Assembly (NCBI GenBank): GCA_035527715.1
Contig: DATKZY010000007.1
Span: 1-60,048, forward strand
Direction of reading: 5' to 3'
Length of the DNA: 60,048 bases
DNA from: DSUN01 sp035527715
GTDB taxonomy: Bacteria > Planctomycetota > PUPC01 > DSUN01
Shown here: positions 43,407-51,929 of the stretch, one piece after another
How the letters are laid out: the number at the start of each line of letters is the position of its first letter
Numbering within the stretch: position 1 is the first letter of the stretch
Translations under genes and position numbers: made by a program
Notes under the pieces: generated by a model
Database searches by the model: none
Seen by the model: only the letters and a program-made list of their open reading frames with translations
What the model was told of the DNA's origin: nothing

Positions 43407-45418
43407 GCCCCGACTGGCGCGAACTCCTGGACCGTGCACTGGAAGGCGACGAGTTGTCGGCCCCCGAGGCCGAGGCCCTCGCCGCCGCGCTGGCCAGCGA
43501 CGAGCAGCGGCCGGAGGCGCTCGCCCTCGTGTGCTTCGAGGGGCAACTGCGCCAGCGCCTGGCCCCCGAGGCCGGGCCAGTGGTCGCGCTCTCGCGCGAG
43601 CGCCTCCTGGCCAAGGCCGCGCTGCGCGAGAAGGCGTCGAGCGTGCGCGCGGGGCGTCGGAGGGGCCGCCGCGTCGCCGCGGCGCTCGCCGCGGCCGCGG
43701 CGCTGCTCGTCGCCGCGCTGGCAGGACTGGTGTTGCGCGCGGAGCGTGGCTACCCGGCGCCGCGGGCGAGCGGCGACTTCCGCATCCTCGGCCCTGCATC
43801 CCCCGCGGTCGAGCGGGGCCAGAGCCTGGCCGCCGGCGCCGGCGGAGCCGAGCTTCGCCTGGGCGGCTACTGCCGCGTCACCCTCGACCCCAACACCCAG
43901 GTCACCCTTCGCGGCGAGAGGAGGCGCGAGGCCATCGTCCTGACCAGGGGGCGGGTGGTGTGCGAGGTGGAGCCCGGCCGAGGGGAGTTCGCGCTCGTGA
44001 CCCCCATCGGCTCCGTCGAGGTCAAGGGAACCAAGTTCCTCACGAGCGTGGAGTACCCGGAATCGCAGAAAGGAGAAAGCGACATGGGGAAGCTGAGGAA
44101 GGCGGCCGTGGTGACGGTGATGGTGGTGACCGGCGTCGTCGCGTGCCACTTCGGCGACGTGGCGGTGCTCGGCCCTGGCATGAGCCAGGTGTTCGCGGGC
44201 GGCGACCGGGAGCGGGCGACGCTGCCGCCCGAGCTCAAGGGCTTCAAGGGCATCCTCGTCGGCACCATCGCCAGCGAGGTGACCCGGGAGTTCCTGCTGA
44301 AGATCGACAAGGTGGCGACCACCTGGCCGCAGAGCAAGGCCGAGGCCCCCGAGAGAGCCGTCGGCAAGACCATCGAGATGGTCGTCGGCCAGAACCGCAT
44401 GCTCGAGCAGCACCTCCAGACGCTGCGGACCCTGCGGAAGGGCGACCAGATCATCGTCGAGGCATTCGATGTCCAGGGCTTCCGCCTGACCATCATGGAA
44501 CTGCTCCGCAAGGCCGAGGAGAGCGGCGAGCGGCGCGAGGGCGAGGGAGAAGTCCGCGAGAAGCGGCCCCACGGCGAAGGCGAAGTGCGCGAGAAGCCGG
44601 CGCCCCGCGAGGGCGAAGGCGAATGGCGCGAGAAGAAGACCGAGCCGCGCACCGGGGGCCTGCGCGAGCTGGAGGGCTGGGTGAAGGCCACGCCCGACCA
44701 GGGCGTCGGCGTCATGAAAGTCGTCGAGAGAATCCGGGGCGAGGAGGGGGTGCAGGAGAAGGTTTCCCAGTACCGTATCCGGCCCGACGACGTGGGCCGG
44801 CGGCTCGTGGCCGAGGCCAACGGGCGCCGCGCCGCGGTCGCCGGCGTGCTGGTCGAGGGCGACCTGGGGGTGGTCCTCGCCGTCAAGAAGTTCCGCGTCC
44901 TGGGCTCGCCCGACGAGCCGAGGCGCGACAAGCCCGAGCGCCGCGAGGGCGAGGGCGAGGTCCGCGAGAAGAAACCCGAGCGCCGCGACGGAGAAGGCGA
45001 ATGGCGCGAGAAGCCGGTGCGTCGCGACGGCGAGGGCGAAGGCGAATGGCGCGAGAGGAAGCCCGAGGGGGACGCGCCGAAGCCGCGCGTGGAGGCCGGC
45101 GGGCCGGCCACCGCGGAGATGCTCGCGGGCTTCCGGGGCATGCTCGAGGGAACCGTCGTGGGCAAGGCCGACGACGCGTTCGTGCTCCGCGTGGAGAAGG
45201 TGACGAAGGTGTGGCAGAGCAGCACGTGCAAGACGCCCGAGGCCCTGGTGGGCAAGATCCTCTCGCTCACCCTCAAGTACGAGGCGAACCCGCCCGAGGC
45301 GCTGGTGAAGGCGCTGGCGGCGCTGAAGGCGGGCGAGCGCGTGCTCGCCGGCGCCATCCACCGCGAGGGCAAGGTGGTCTCCCTGGTCGAGGTGCTGCGC
45401 AAGATAGACGCCGAATGA
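43403..45418 (+). CDS. FecR-domain membrane protein with Glu/Arg-rich repeats, probable anti-sigma or surface regulator
   Basis: 671 aa from the GTG overlapping the sigma-factor stop. Residues 1-85 are cytoplasmic and resemble an anti-sigma N-terminus. A membrane helix lies at about 90-111 after an Arg cluster. The FecR domain is about 130-215 (GAELRLGGYCRVTLDPNTQV, VVCEVEPGRGEFALVTPIGS, VKGTKFLTSVEY). Near residue 228 a second hydrophobic segment begins (MGKLRKAAVVTVMVVTGVV), with AAAGGAG before its ATG at 44084. The second half has two related globular modules (ELKGFKGILVGTIASE and MLAGFRGMLEGTVVGK), separated by charged repeats of the GEGEVREK / GEGEWREK type. Function in detail is unknown. 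Confidence 0.8.
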   Translation: MSPDWRELLDRALEGDELSAPEAEALAAALASDEQRPEALALVCFEGQLRQRLAPEAGPVVALSRERLLAKAALREKASSVRAGRRRGRRVAAALAAAAALLVAALAGLVLRAERGYPAPRASGDFRILGPASPAVERGQSLAAGAGGAELRLGGYCRVTLDPNTQVTLRGERRREAIVLTRGRVVCEVEPGRGEFALVTPIGSVEVKGTKFLTSVEYPESQKGESDMGKLRKAAVVTVMVVTGVVACHFGDVAVLGPGMSQVFAGGDRERATLPPELKGFKGILVGTIASEVTREFLLKIDKVATTWPQSKAEAPERAVGKTIEMVVGQNRMLEQHLQTLRTLRKGDQIIVEAFDVQGFRLTIMELLRKAEESGERREGEGEVREKRPHGEGEVREKPAPREGEGEWREKKTEPRTGGLRELEGWVKATPDQGVGVMKVVERIRGEEGVQEKVSQYRIRPDDVGRRLVAEANGRRAAVAGVLVEGDLGVVLAVKKFRVLGSPDEPRRDKPERREGEGEVREKKPERRDGEGEWREKPVRRDGEGEGEWRERKPEGDAPKPRVEAGGPATAEMLAGFRGMLEGTVVGKADDAFVLRVEKVTKVWQSSTCKTPEALVGKILSLTLKYEANPPEALVKALAALKAGERVLAGAIHREGKVVSLVEVLRKIDAE

Positions 45419-45446
45419 CGCGGTGCAGTGTCGCGCGAGAGTGACC

Positions 45447-45494
45447 GGAAGCCGTCGCCGGGCGGGATGGGTTGAGCGCCCGGCGGCGGCTTCC
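45447..45494 (+). terminator. Long hairpin after the FecR-type gene
   Basis: GGAAGCCGTCGCCGGGCG (45447-45464) and CGCCCGGCGGCGGCTTCC (45477-45494) make an 18-bp stem with one G-U pair and a 12-base loop. No T tract follows, so it may be a Rho-independent-like pause, an mRNA stabiliser, or an attenuator before the FMN-binding gene rather than a classical terminator. Confidence 0.5.
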
Positions 45495-45542
45495 CGCGTG
45501 TCTTGATGGGCCGAATTCCTCCTTTCCCTTGTGGGGCAGCTG

Positions 45543-46910
45543 ATGACGAGGCGAGCGTGGAGCGTTGTGTTGGGCCTGGCGGGCCTGTGCCTTCTCGCGG
45601 GCGCTGCGCGAGGCGATGAGCTGGAGTTGCTGAACGGCCAGCGCGTGCGGGGCGAGGTGACGGAGGAGACGGACGCGGCAGTCACCGTGCGCCTGGCGGT
45701 GGGCGACAGCAGCGCGCAGATGAAGTTCCCCGTGAGCCGCATCCACGCCATCACGGTGGGCGGGCAGCGGCGGGTGCTGAACGAGAAGCCGGCCCCGACG
45801 GCGCCGAAGGCGACCCCCGAGGAAGAGCCCGAGGCCCCGCCCAAGACCGAGGAGGCGCCTGCGCCCGTTCCCACCAAGGGCAGTGCCGCCCGCTCGCGGG
45901 CCGAGGTGCAGGCCCTCATCCAGAAGGCGGGCACCACGCCGCCCGACTGGTTCGAGGCCACGCCACTCGACTACCCGAAGTCCCTCGACCTCTCGTGGCC
46001 CGAGAAGCCGCAAGGCCCGTGGAACCCGTCGAAAAACGTCGGCCAGTACCTCTGGAGCACCATCAACGAGAACCCCAGCCGCTGGCAGAGCGGCATCAAG
46101 TTCCTCCACCATCTGCTCACCGTGCACAAGGACAACCCGGCCCCGCTGGGGCGGGTGATTGACGCCCTGGGGAACAGCTACTTCAACCTGATGCAGGACT
46201 GGGCGCGGGCCGCCTTCTGGTGGCAGAAGTGCGAGCAGCGGAAGGGCCTGAGCGTGTTCAACACCGTGCGCCTCGCCGAGTGCTACTGGCGCCTCGGCAG
46301 CAAGGCGATGGCCGCGGAGAAGATCCGCGAGGTGGACCGCTACATCTCCCCGAGCATCATCAAGCTGTGGGCCGACATGGGCGAGCTGGACAAGGCGCTG
46401 CGCCTCGCCGCGCTCATGACCCGGGAAGACCCCCGCACCGATGCCGGCTGGGTGGCCGAGGGCCACCTGCTGGCGGGCGACGCCTACCGCCTGCACGGGC
46501 GCTTCCCCGAGGCCCTCGCCAGCTACCAGAAGGTCCTCGCCGTGCCGGCCGGGGGGAAGCAGAAGGGCCGCGTGGAGCGCTCCCACCGGCGCGCCCAGGC
46601 GAACACGGACGCCATCAAGGCCACCGACGCCCTCGACCTCAAGCGCATCCCCGACGGCACGTATCGCAGCACCGCCACGTCGTATGCCGGGCCGCTCGAG
46701 GTCGCCGTCACCATCGCCGCCGGCCGCATCGAGGCGGTCAAGGTCACCCGCTACGAGGACAAGCAGTACTACTCGTCGCTCACCGCCATTCCCCAGCAGA
46801 TCGTCGGGAGGCAGGGTGTCAAGGGCATTGACGCGGTGACGTGCGCGACCATCACGTCCGACGCCATCGTCAACGCCACGGCGAGGGCCCTGGCCGGCGC
46901 AATGAAGTAG
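45543..46910 (+). CDS. Secreted FMN-binding domain protein with TPR-like middle
   Basis: 455 aa from ATG 45543 (an in-frame GTG lies 12 bases upstream). Signal peptide: WSVVLGLAGLCLLAGAARG. Residues about 25-75 form a small beta domain (LELLNGQRVRGEVTEETDA), followed by a Pro/Glu/Ala linker. Residues about 150-365 are helical TPR-like (YFNLMQDWARAAFWWQKCE, AECYWRLGSKAMAAEKIRE). The C-terminal FMN-binding domain is about 370-455, ending GIDAVTCATITSDAIVNATA. The flavinylation motif is TCAT in place of the usual SGAT; the Thr acceptor is kept. FMN would be attached by ApbE, not encoded here. It is directly upstream of the NapH-NapG fusion, suggesting electron transfer. Confidence 0.85.
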   Translation: MTRRAWSVVLGLAGLCLLAGAARGDELELLNGQRVRGEVTEETDAAVTVRLAVGDSSAQMKFPVSRIHAITVGGQRRVLNEKPAPTAPKATPEEEPEAPPKTEEAPAPVPTKGSAARSRAEVQALIQKAGTTPPDWFEATPLDYPKSLDLSWPEKPQGPWNPSKNVGQYLWSTINENPSRWQSGIKFLHHLLTVHKDNPAPLGRVIDALGNSYFNLMQDWARAAFWWQKCEQRKGLSVFNTVRLAECYWRLGSKAMAAEKIREVDRYISPSIIKLWADMGELDKALRLAALMTREDPRTDAGWVAEGHLLAGDAYRLHGRFPEALASYQKVLAVPAGGKQKGRVERSHRRAQANTDAIKATDALDLKRIPDGTYRSTATSYAGPLEVAVTIAAGRIEAVKVTRYEDKQYYSSLTAIPQQIVGRQGVKGIDAVTCATITSDAIVNATARALAGAMK

Positions 46911-46974
46911 CCCCTTTGGGGACGGGGAGGAAGCCAGCGGCGCCGGGCAGTCCGAGCTTGTCGAGGGGTCTCTC

Positions 46975-48657
46975 TTGCTGCGAGTGATCGGAAAGGCCCG
47001 ACGCATCATTCAGGCCGCCTGCTTCGTCGCTTTCCTCGCCCTGTTTCTCTACGTCTGCTGGCCCTACGACGTGCGGCATCACGCCGAGGCGCGGGCCGCG
47101 CGGGAGATCGTCGAGGCCGAGGCGTTCCTGGCCCTCGACCCCCTGGTGAGCATCTCGACGGCCATTGCGGCGCGGGCGTGGGTCTGGTCGCTCGCCTGGG
47201 CCGGCGTGCTGCTGGCGGTGTGCCTGGTGATCCCGCGCGGCTTCTGCGCCTACGTGTGTCCCTTCGGCACGCTGCTCGACCTCTTCAACTGGGCGGCGGG
47301 GAAACGAGTGAAGCGCCTGCACGTCAAGCTGCGGGGCTGGTGGGTGCACCTCAGGTACTACCTGCTGGCGGGCGTGCTGGCCTCGGCGGCGTGCGGGGTG
47401 CTGCTCACGGGCTTCGTCGCAGCGATCCCCGTCTTCGCGCGGGGCATGGTGTACCTGGCCGCACCGCTCCAGATGGGGCTGGTGAAGGGCTGGTATCTCA
47501 TCCCGCCCATGCACGCCGGGCACTACCTCTCGGTCGGCCTGTTCGTGCTGACGCTGGGCCTGGGGCTGCTGGCCACGCGCTTCTGGTGCCGGTACCTCTG
47601 TCCGAGCGGGGCCGTCTTCTCCGTCGCCAACCTCCTGCGGCTGACGGAGCGCAAGGTGACGAGTGCGTGCGTCAAGTGCGGCAAGTGCGTGAGGGCCTGC
47701 CCCTTCGACGCCATCAAGGCCGACTTCACGACCCGCCCTTTCGACTGCACCTGCTGCCAGATCTGCGTCCGCGTGTGCCCTGTGAGCGCCATCGAGTTCC
47801 GCCCGCGCTTCGCCTTTGCCCAAGGCGACGCCCCCGACGGTCCACGCGTCACGCGTCACGCGTCACGCGTCAGCGACGGGCCCCTCTCCCGTCGCGGCTT
47901 CGCCGCTGGCCTCGGCAGCGGCCTCGCCGCGGCGCTAGGCGTGCGGGCGCTTCGCGGCGCGCCGCCCGACTATCCGCCCCTTCGCCCGCCGGGCAGCGTG
48001 CCCGAGCCCGAGTTCCTCCGGATGTGCGTGCGCTGCGGCGAGTGTCTCAAGGCCTGCCCCTACAACGCCATCCAGCCCATGGGCTTCGAGGGCGGCTTCG
48101 AGTGCCTGTGGACGCCCCAGGTCGTGCCCGACTGGGTGGGCTGCGAGCCGAAGTGCAACAACTGCGGCCAGGTGTGTCCCACGGGGGCGATTCGCGCTCT
48201 GCCGCTGGCCGAGAAGCGTGCCGCTCGCATCGGCCTGGCCGTCGTCAACGAGGCCACCTGCCTGCCCCACCTCGGAACCGAGGCCTGCCAGATGTGCTTC
48301 GACGAGTGCAGGGCCGCGGGCTACGACGCCATCGAGTTCGTCCGCGTCCACGTCGAGCTCGACGAGAACGGCCTGCCCATCGAGGGCAGCGGCTTCTCGG
48401 CGCCCGTGGTGCTGGCCGACAAGTGCAACGGTTGCGGCCTGTGCCAGAGCCGCTGTTACCACATCAACGCGAAACAGAAGCACCTGATGGCCGAGAGTTC
48501 TATCATCGTCATCGCCGGGCCGGGCAACGAAGACCGCCTGACGAGCGGCTCGTACCTCGCCCTCCGCGAGGCCGAGCGCCGCAAGCGCGAAGAGCAGCGC
48601 AGGAAGCTCCAGCCCAAGGGCGCCGGCGACAGCTATCTGCCCGATTTCCTCAAGTGA
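46975..48657 (+). CDS. NapH-like membrane ferredoxin fused to a NapG/MauM-like periplasmic ferredoxin
   Basis: 560 aa from TTG 46975 (GAGGGGT five bases upstream). Residues 1-300 are NapH-like: membrane helices, two CxxxCP motifs (FCAYVCPFG, CRYLCPSGAVFS), then two 4Fe-4S clusters (CVKCGKCVRACPFDAI, CTCCQICVRVCPVSAI). Residues about 303-330 form a second signal with a twin-arginine motif (LSRRGFAAGLGSGLAAAL). Then comes a NapG-like domain with four more cluster motifs (CVRCGECLKACPYNAI, CNNCGQVCPTGAI, CQMCFDEC, CNGCGLCQSRC). The joint contains four copies of the 7-mer CACGCGT (47843-47870). NapG and NapH are normally separate proteins. Likely passes electrons from quinol to an extracytoplasmic acceptor. 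Confidence 0.88.
   Translation: MLRVIGKARRIIQAACFVAFLALFLYVCWPYDVRHHAEARAAREIVEAEAFLALDPLVSISTAIAARAWVWSLAWAGVLLAVCLVIPRGFCAYVCPFGTLLDLFNWAAGKRVKRLHVKLRGWWVHLRYYLLAGVLASAACGVLLTGFVAAIPVFARGMVYLAAPLQMGLVKGWYLIPPMHAGHYLSVGLFVLTLGLGLLATRFWCRYLCPSGAVFSVANLLRLTERKVTSACVKCGKCVRACPFDAIKADFTTRPFDCTCCQICVRVCPVSAIEFRPRFAFAQGDAPDGPRVTRHASRVSDGPLSRRGFAAGLGSGLAAALGVRALRGAPPDYPPLRPPGSVPEPEFLRMCVRCGECLKACPYNAIQPMGFEGGFECLWTPQVVPDWVGCEPKCNNCGQVCPTGAIRALPLAEKRAARIGLAVVNEATCLPHLGTEACQMCFDECRAAGYDAIEFVRVHVELDENGLPIEGSGFSAPVVLADKCNGCGLCQSRCYHINAKQKHLMAESSIIVIAGPGNEDRLTSGSYLALREAERRKREEQRRKLQPKGAGDSYLPDFLK
47843..47870. repeat. Four perfect CACGCGT repeats inside the NapH-NapG joint
   Basis: Four head-to-tail copies of CACGCGT. 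They encode the low-complexity link between the NapH half and the internal twin-arginine signal. One unit is not a multiple of three bases, so gain or loss of a single unit would change the frame of the second half. Confidence 0.85.
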
Positions 48658-48670
48658 TGGAGGCGTCCAC

Positions 48671-50923
48671 ATGCGACAGGTGGCGGTGCTTGGCATTGTC
48701 CTGGGCGCGCTCGCTCCGGCGTGGGCGCTGGAGGTCAAGACCACTCAGAACACCCCACGCCTGATGCCGTACCAGGTGTTTGAGATCACCTTCCAGCACG
48801 AGGGCAAGTACCACGACCCGAACTGGGACGTGACGATTGACGTGGCCCTCGCGTCGCCGAGCGGCAAGAAGCTCAGCGTCGGCGGCTTCTTCTACGGCTC
48901 GAGCCAGCCCCAGAAGCCGGTCGTCCGCGAGTTCAAGGATGGAAAGGGCAGGGCGCGCTCGGACGCGACCTGGCCCTGCGACCCCGCCGACCTGTGGAAG
49001 GTACGCTACGCCCCCAGCGAGATCGGCGACTGGAAGTTCGACTACGTCTTCCAGAACAAGCAGGGCGAGAGCGCGAAGGGCAACGGCTCGTTCAAGGTCG
49101 TCAAGCCTCGCGTCCAGCCCAAGGGCTGGGTGCGCATCAACCCCGCGAACCCCTTCGGCTTCGTCTTCGAGGATGGCAGCCCCTTCTGGCCCATCGGCAC
49201 CCAGGACGGCGTGTTCGACGGCAACCACAACGGCTCGGCGATGGACCAGAAGTCCATGGAAGGCCCGTTCCGCCTCGACACGCACGGCGGCAATCGCCCC
49301 AACCCGCCGCCGGGGGCGCTCTTCGCCCGCGGCCCCTCGATGAACCCGCAGAACGGCGACGTCTACTTCGGCCGCCACGGACGCGCCGGCTTCAACCTCT
49401 GGCGCTTCTCGCCCCACAACTTCTCCATCCCGGTCTTCGACATCAACTACGACGCCAAGACAGCGACGCCCGCCCGCATCCGCTGGGAGCAGGCCGTGAT
49501 GGTGGACGAAATGCTCCAGCTCACGATGCGGCATGGCCTGCGCAATTTCTACGGCATCTTCGGCTTCGCCCGCGTCTTCAACGACCACCCCGAGGACGCG
49601 CAGGGCATGGCCAAGGTCAAAGCCCTCCTCAAGTACTCGGTGGACCGCTGGGGCGCTTACGTGGACTTCTGGGAACTCCTCAACGAGCAGAAGGCGGCGG
49701 ACGGCTGGTACGCCATCACGATCCCCTACCTGAAGTCCATTGACCCCTACGGCAAGCCCGTGGCCACGAGCTGGGAGCGGCCCGACCTGGCGGGCATTGA
49801 CATCTCGGCCCCCCACTGGTACGGCCGCGAGGACGAGTTGGCCTCCGACCAATCCTCGGCCGGCAATGCCAAGAGCCACAAGCGTCGCGGCAAGCCCGTT
49901 GTCTACGGCGAGCAGGGCAACGGCGGCGGTAAGCCCGAGCTGATCCCGCAAGGCATCGGCGGCGTGTGGGACCCCGGCTCCGCCCGCCGCATGCGCGTGC
50001 GACTCTGGAGCGCCTTCTTCAACGAGATCAGCTTCATCTTCTGGGAAACGTCGTACGCCAAGGACGGCCACCACATGAACATCTGGCTCGGCCCCGAGGA
50101 GCGGCAGTACACCAAGGCCCTCCAGGACTTCTCGTATTGCCTGGATGCCGGGGTGAAACCTGCCCCCGTCCACCTTGCCGGGCCGCAGGCCCGAGAGGTG
50201 CGCGCCTACGGACTCCGCTCTGACAAGCGCGCCGGCGTCTACCTGCACCACGGCGCGTGCGCCGAATGCGCCAGGACGCCGGCCGGCCAGCACCGCCACC
50301 ACTCCTGGGACCACGACCGCGGCGAGGTGAAAGACCTCCAGGTCACCGTGGACGTGCCGCAGGCCACCAAGGGCTACTGGTACAGCCCCGCCGATGCGGC
50401 CATCCTCGCCCGCTTCGACGCGCCGGCCGGCAGGCAGACCTTCACCGCTCCGCCCTTCACGATTGACCTGGCCCTCCTCATCACCGAGGCCGCCGCGCCC
50501 GACAGCGACCGCGACGGCAAGCCCAACGACCTCGACGACGATGACGACAACGACGGCATGCCCGACTCCAAGGACGCCTTCCCCCTCGAGCGCGAGGAGC
50601 AGGCCGACGCCGACGGCGATCGCATCGGCGACAGCCTCGATGCCGATATTGACGCCGACGGCAAGGCCGACGACCTCAACAAGAACGGCGTGCCAGACAA
50701 CGAGGAACTCGACTGGGACGGCGACGGCGTGCCGAACGCCAGTGCCGTGCCCTGGGACGCCTTCCCCCGCGACCCGAGGGAGTGGCGCGACACCGACGGC
50801 GACGGCATCGGCGACAACGCCGACCCCGACGACGATGGGGACGGCTACAGCGACGACGAAGAGAAGCAAGCAGGCACGGATCCTCTCAACGCCCTGAGTT
50901 TCCCGGAGAAAGGAGTGCGGTGA
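48671..50923 (+). CDS. Secreted DUF5060 glycoside-hydrolase-like protein with Ca-binding type-3 repeats
   Basis: 750 aa. Signal peptide: AVLGIVLGALAPAWA. The DUF5060 beta-sandwich is about 22-155 (YQVFEITFQHEGKYHDP, WKVRYAPSEIGDWKFDY). A TIM-barrel-like domain, about 155-600, starts PFGFVFEDGSPFWPIGTQDG. Candidate catalytic acids are Glu339 (FWELLNEQKA, the clan-A N-E pair) and Glu414 (VVYGEQGNG). Residues about 609-735 are thrombospondin type-3-like calcium repeats (DSDRDGKPNDLDDDDDNDG, DTDGDGIGDNADPDDDGDG). These often precede surface anchoring or complex assembly. The 3' end overlaps the next gene (TGATG). The glycan target is unknown. Confidence 0.85.
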   Translation: MRQVAVLGIVLGALAPAWALEVKTTQNTPRLMPYQVFEITFQHEGKYHDPNWDVTIDVALASPSGKKLSVGGFFYGSSQPQKPVVREFKDGKGRARSDATWPCDPADLWKVRYAPSEIGDWKFDYVFQNKQGESAKGNGSFKVVKPRVQPKGWVRINPANPFGFVFEDGSPFWPIGTQDGVFDGNHNGSAMDQKSMEGPFRLDTHGGNRPNPPPGALFARGPSMNPQNGDVYFGRHGRAGFNLWRFSPHNFSIPVFDINYDAKTATPARIRWEQAVMVDEMLQLTMRHGLRNFYGIFGFARVFNDHPEDAQGMAKVKALLKYSVDRWGAYVDFWELLNEQKAADGWYAITIPYLKSIDPYGKPVATSWERPDLAGIDISAPHWYGREDELASDQSSAGNAKSHKRRGKPVVYGEQGNGGGKPELIPQGIGGVWDPGSARRMRVRLWSAFFNEISFIFWETSYAKDGHHMNIWLGPEERQYTKALQDFSYCLDAGVKPAPVHLAGPQAREVRAYGLRSDKRAGVYLHHGACAECARTPAGQHRHHSWDHDRGEVKDLQVTVDVPQATKGYWYSPADAAILARFDAPAGRQTFTAPPFTIDLALLITEAAAPDSDRDGKPNDLDDDDDNDGMPDSKDAFPLEREEQADADGDRIGDSLDADIDADGKADDLNKNGVPDNEELDWDGDGVPNASAVPWDAFPRDPREWRDTDGDGIGDNADPDDDGDGYSDDEEKQAGTDPLNALSFPEKGVR

Positions 50924-51888
50924 TGTCTGGACGACGCTTGGTCTGGCTCGCGTTGGGCTTTGGGGTGGCGTGTGGGCTTGTCCTGAGCGTGGGGAGCGAA
51001 TGCCGCGCGGGTGAGGGCGGCCTCGCCGAGGCCGTCGCCAACCTCAAGCTGCCGCCAGCCTGGTTCGACGACGTGAAGGTCGACTTCGACACGAGCAGGC
51101 CCCTGAAGGACGCCATGCCAGTCATCCAGAATCTGCTGGACGCCGGCGGGGAGAAGGCGAAGCAGGGCGTCAAGCTCCTCTACATCTACGGCGAGGAGAA
51201 GCACCAGCGGGGCGATGGCTACCCCTTCTTCCTCCTGCTCGGCGGGCAGGACGTCTGGGCGGCGAAGCTCTTCCTCGACGAGATCGCGAAGAATCCCCAG
51301 GGCCGCACCGAGATGTACATCAACCTCGCCTCCCTCTACGTGAAGTACCAGGAGCCGCAGAAGGCCGTCGAGCTCCTCACCACGGCACTCACGAAGCCGC
51401 CCCGGGCGCCCTGGGACGTCCTGCACCGGGCCAAGATGAACGACAAGCTGGGCGACGTGTACGCCGGCCTGGGCAACACCGACAAGGCCGCCGAGCACTA
51501 CCGCACTGCCATCCAGCTCTTCCCGAAGGTGATGGTGCGGAACATCCGTCCCTTCGCCCAGCGATATGCCCGGAAGACGGAGTCGAAGCTGGAGCTCCTC
51601 ACCCGCAAGACGCTCGACCTCAGCAAGCTTGCGGACGGCGTTTACCGCGGGAGCAGCATTGGCTACGGCGGTCCCATCCAGCTCGATGTCACCGTCAAGA
51701 GCGGGCGGATCGCCGACATCAAGGTCGAGCACAAGGAGCGAATCGACCAGGGTGCGTCGAAGATCGCCCCGCGCCAGATCATCGAGCGCCAGGCCCTCAA
51801 AGTAGACGCCATCAGCGGCGCCACGGTGACCGTGCAGGCCATCGTCGAGGCGGCGTACCGGGCGCTCAGCGAAGCCGGCGCGAAGTGA
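50923..51888 (+). CDS. Secreted FMN-binding domain protein
   Basis: 321 aa from ATG 50923, overlapping the upstream stop by one base, with AAAGGAG upstream. Signal peptide: LVWLALGFGVACGLVLSVG. The middle, about 45-225, has TPR-like helices (TEMYINLASLYVKYQEPQKA, DVYAGLGNTDKAAEHYRTA). The C-terminal FMN-binding domain is about 235-318 (LADGVYRGSSIGYGGPIQLD), ending with the canonical flavinylation motif DAISGATVT. It is a shorter paralogue of the 45543-46910 product, and both have TPR plus FMN-binding layout. Likely accepts electrons from the NapH-NapG fusion. ApbE would be needed for flavin attachment. Confidence 0.88.
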   Translation: MSGRRLVWLALGFGVACGLVLSVGSECRAGEGGLAEAVANLKLPPAWFDDVKVDFDTSRPLKDAMPVIQNLLDAGGEKAKQGVKLLYIYGEEKHQRGDGYPFFLLLGGQDVWAAKLFLDEIAKNPQGRTEMYINLASLYVKYQEPQKAVELLTTALTKPPRAPWDVLHRAKMNDKLGDVYAGLGNTDKAAEHYRTAIQLFPKVMVRNIRPFAQRYARKTESKLELLTRKTLDLSKLADGVYRGSSIGYGGPIQLDVTVKSGRIADIKVEHKERIDQGASKIAPRQIIERQALKVDAISGATVTVQAIVEAAYRALSEAGAK

Positions 51889-51929
51889 GACGCTTCCGAC
51901 GACGACCCCTGAAAGGAGGCATCGCAGCC

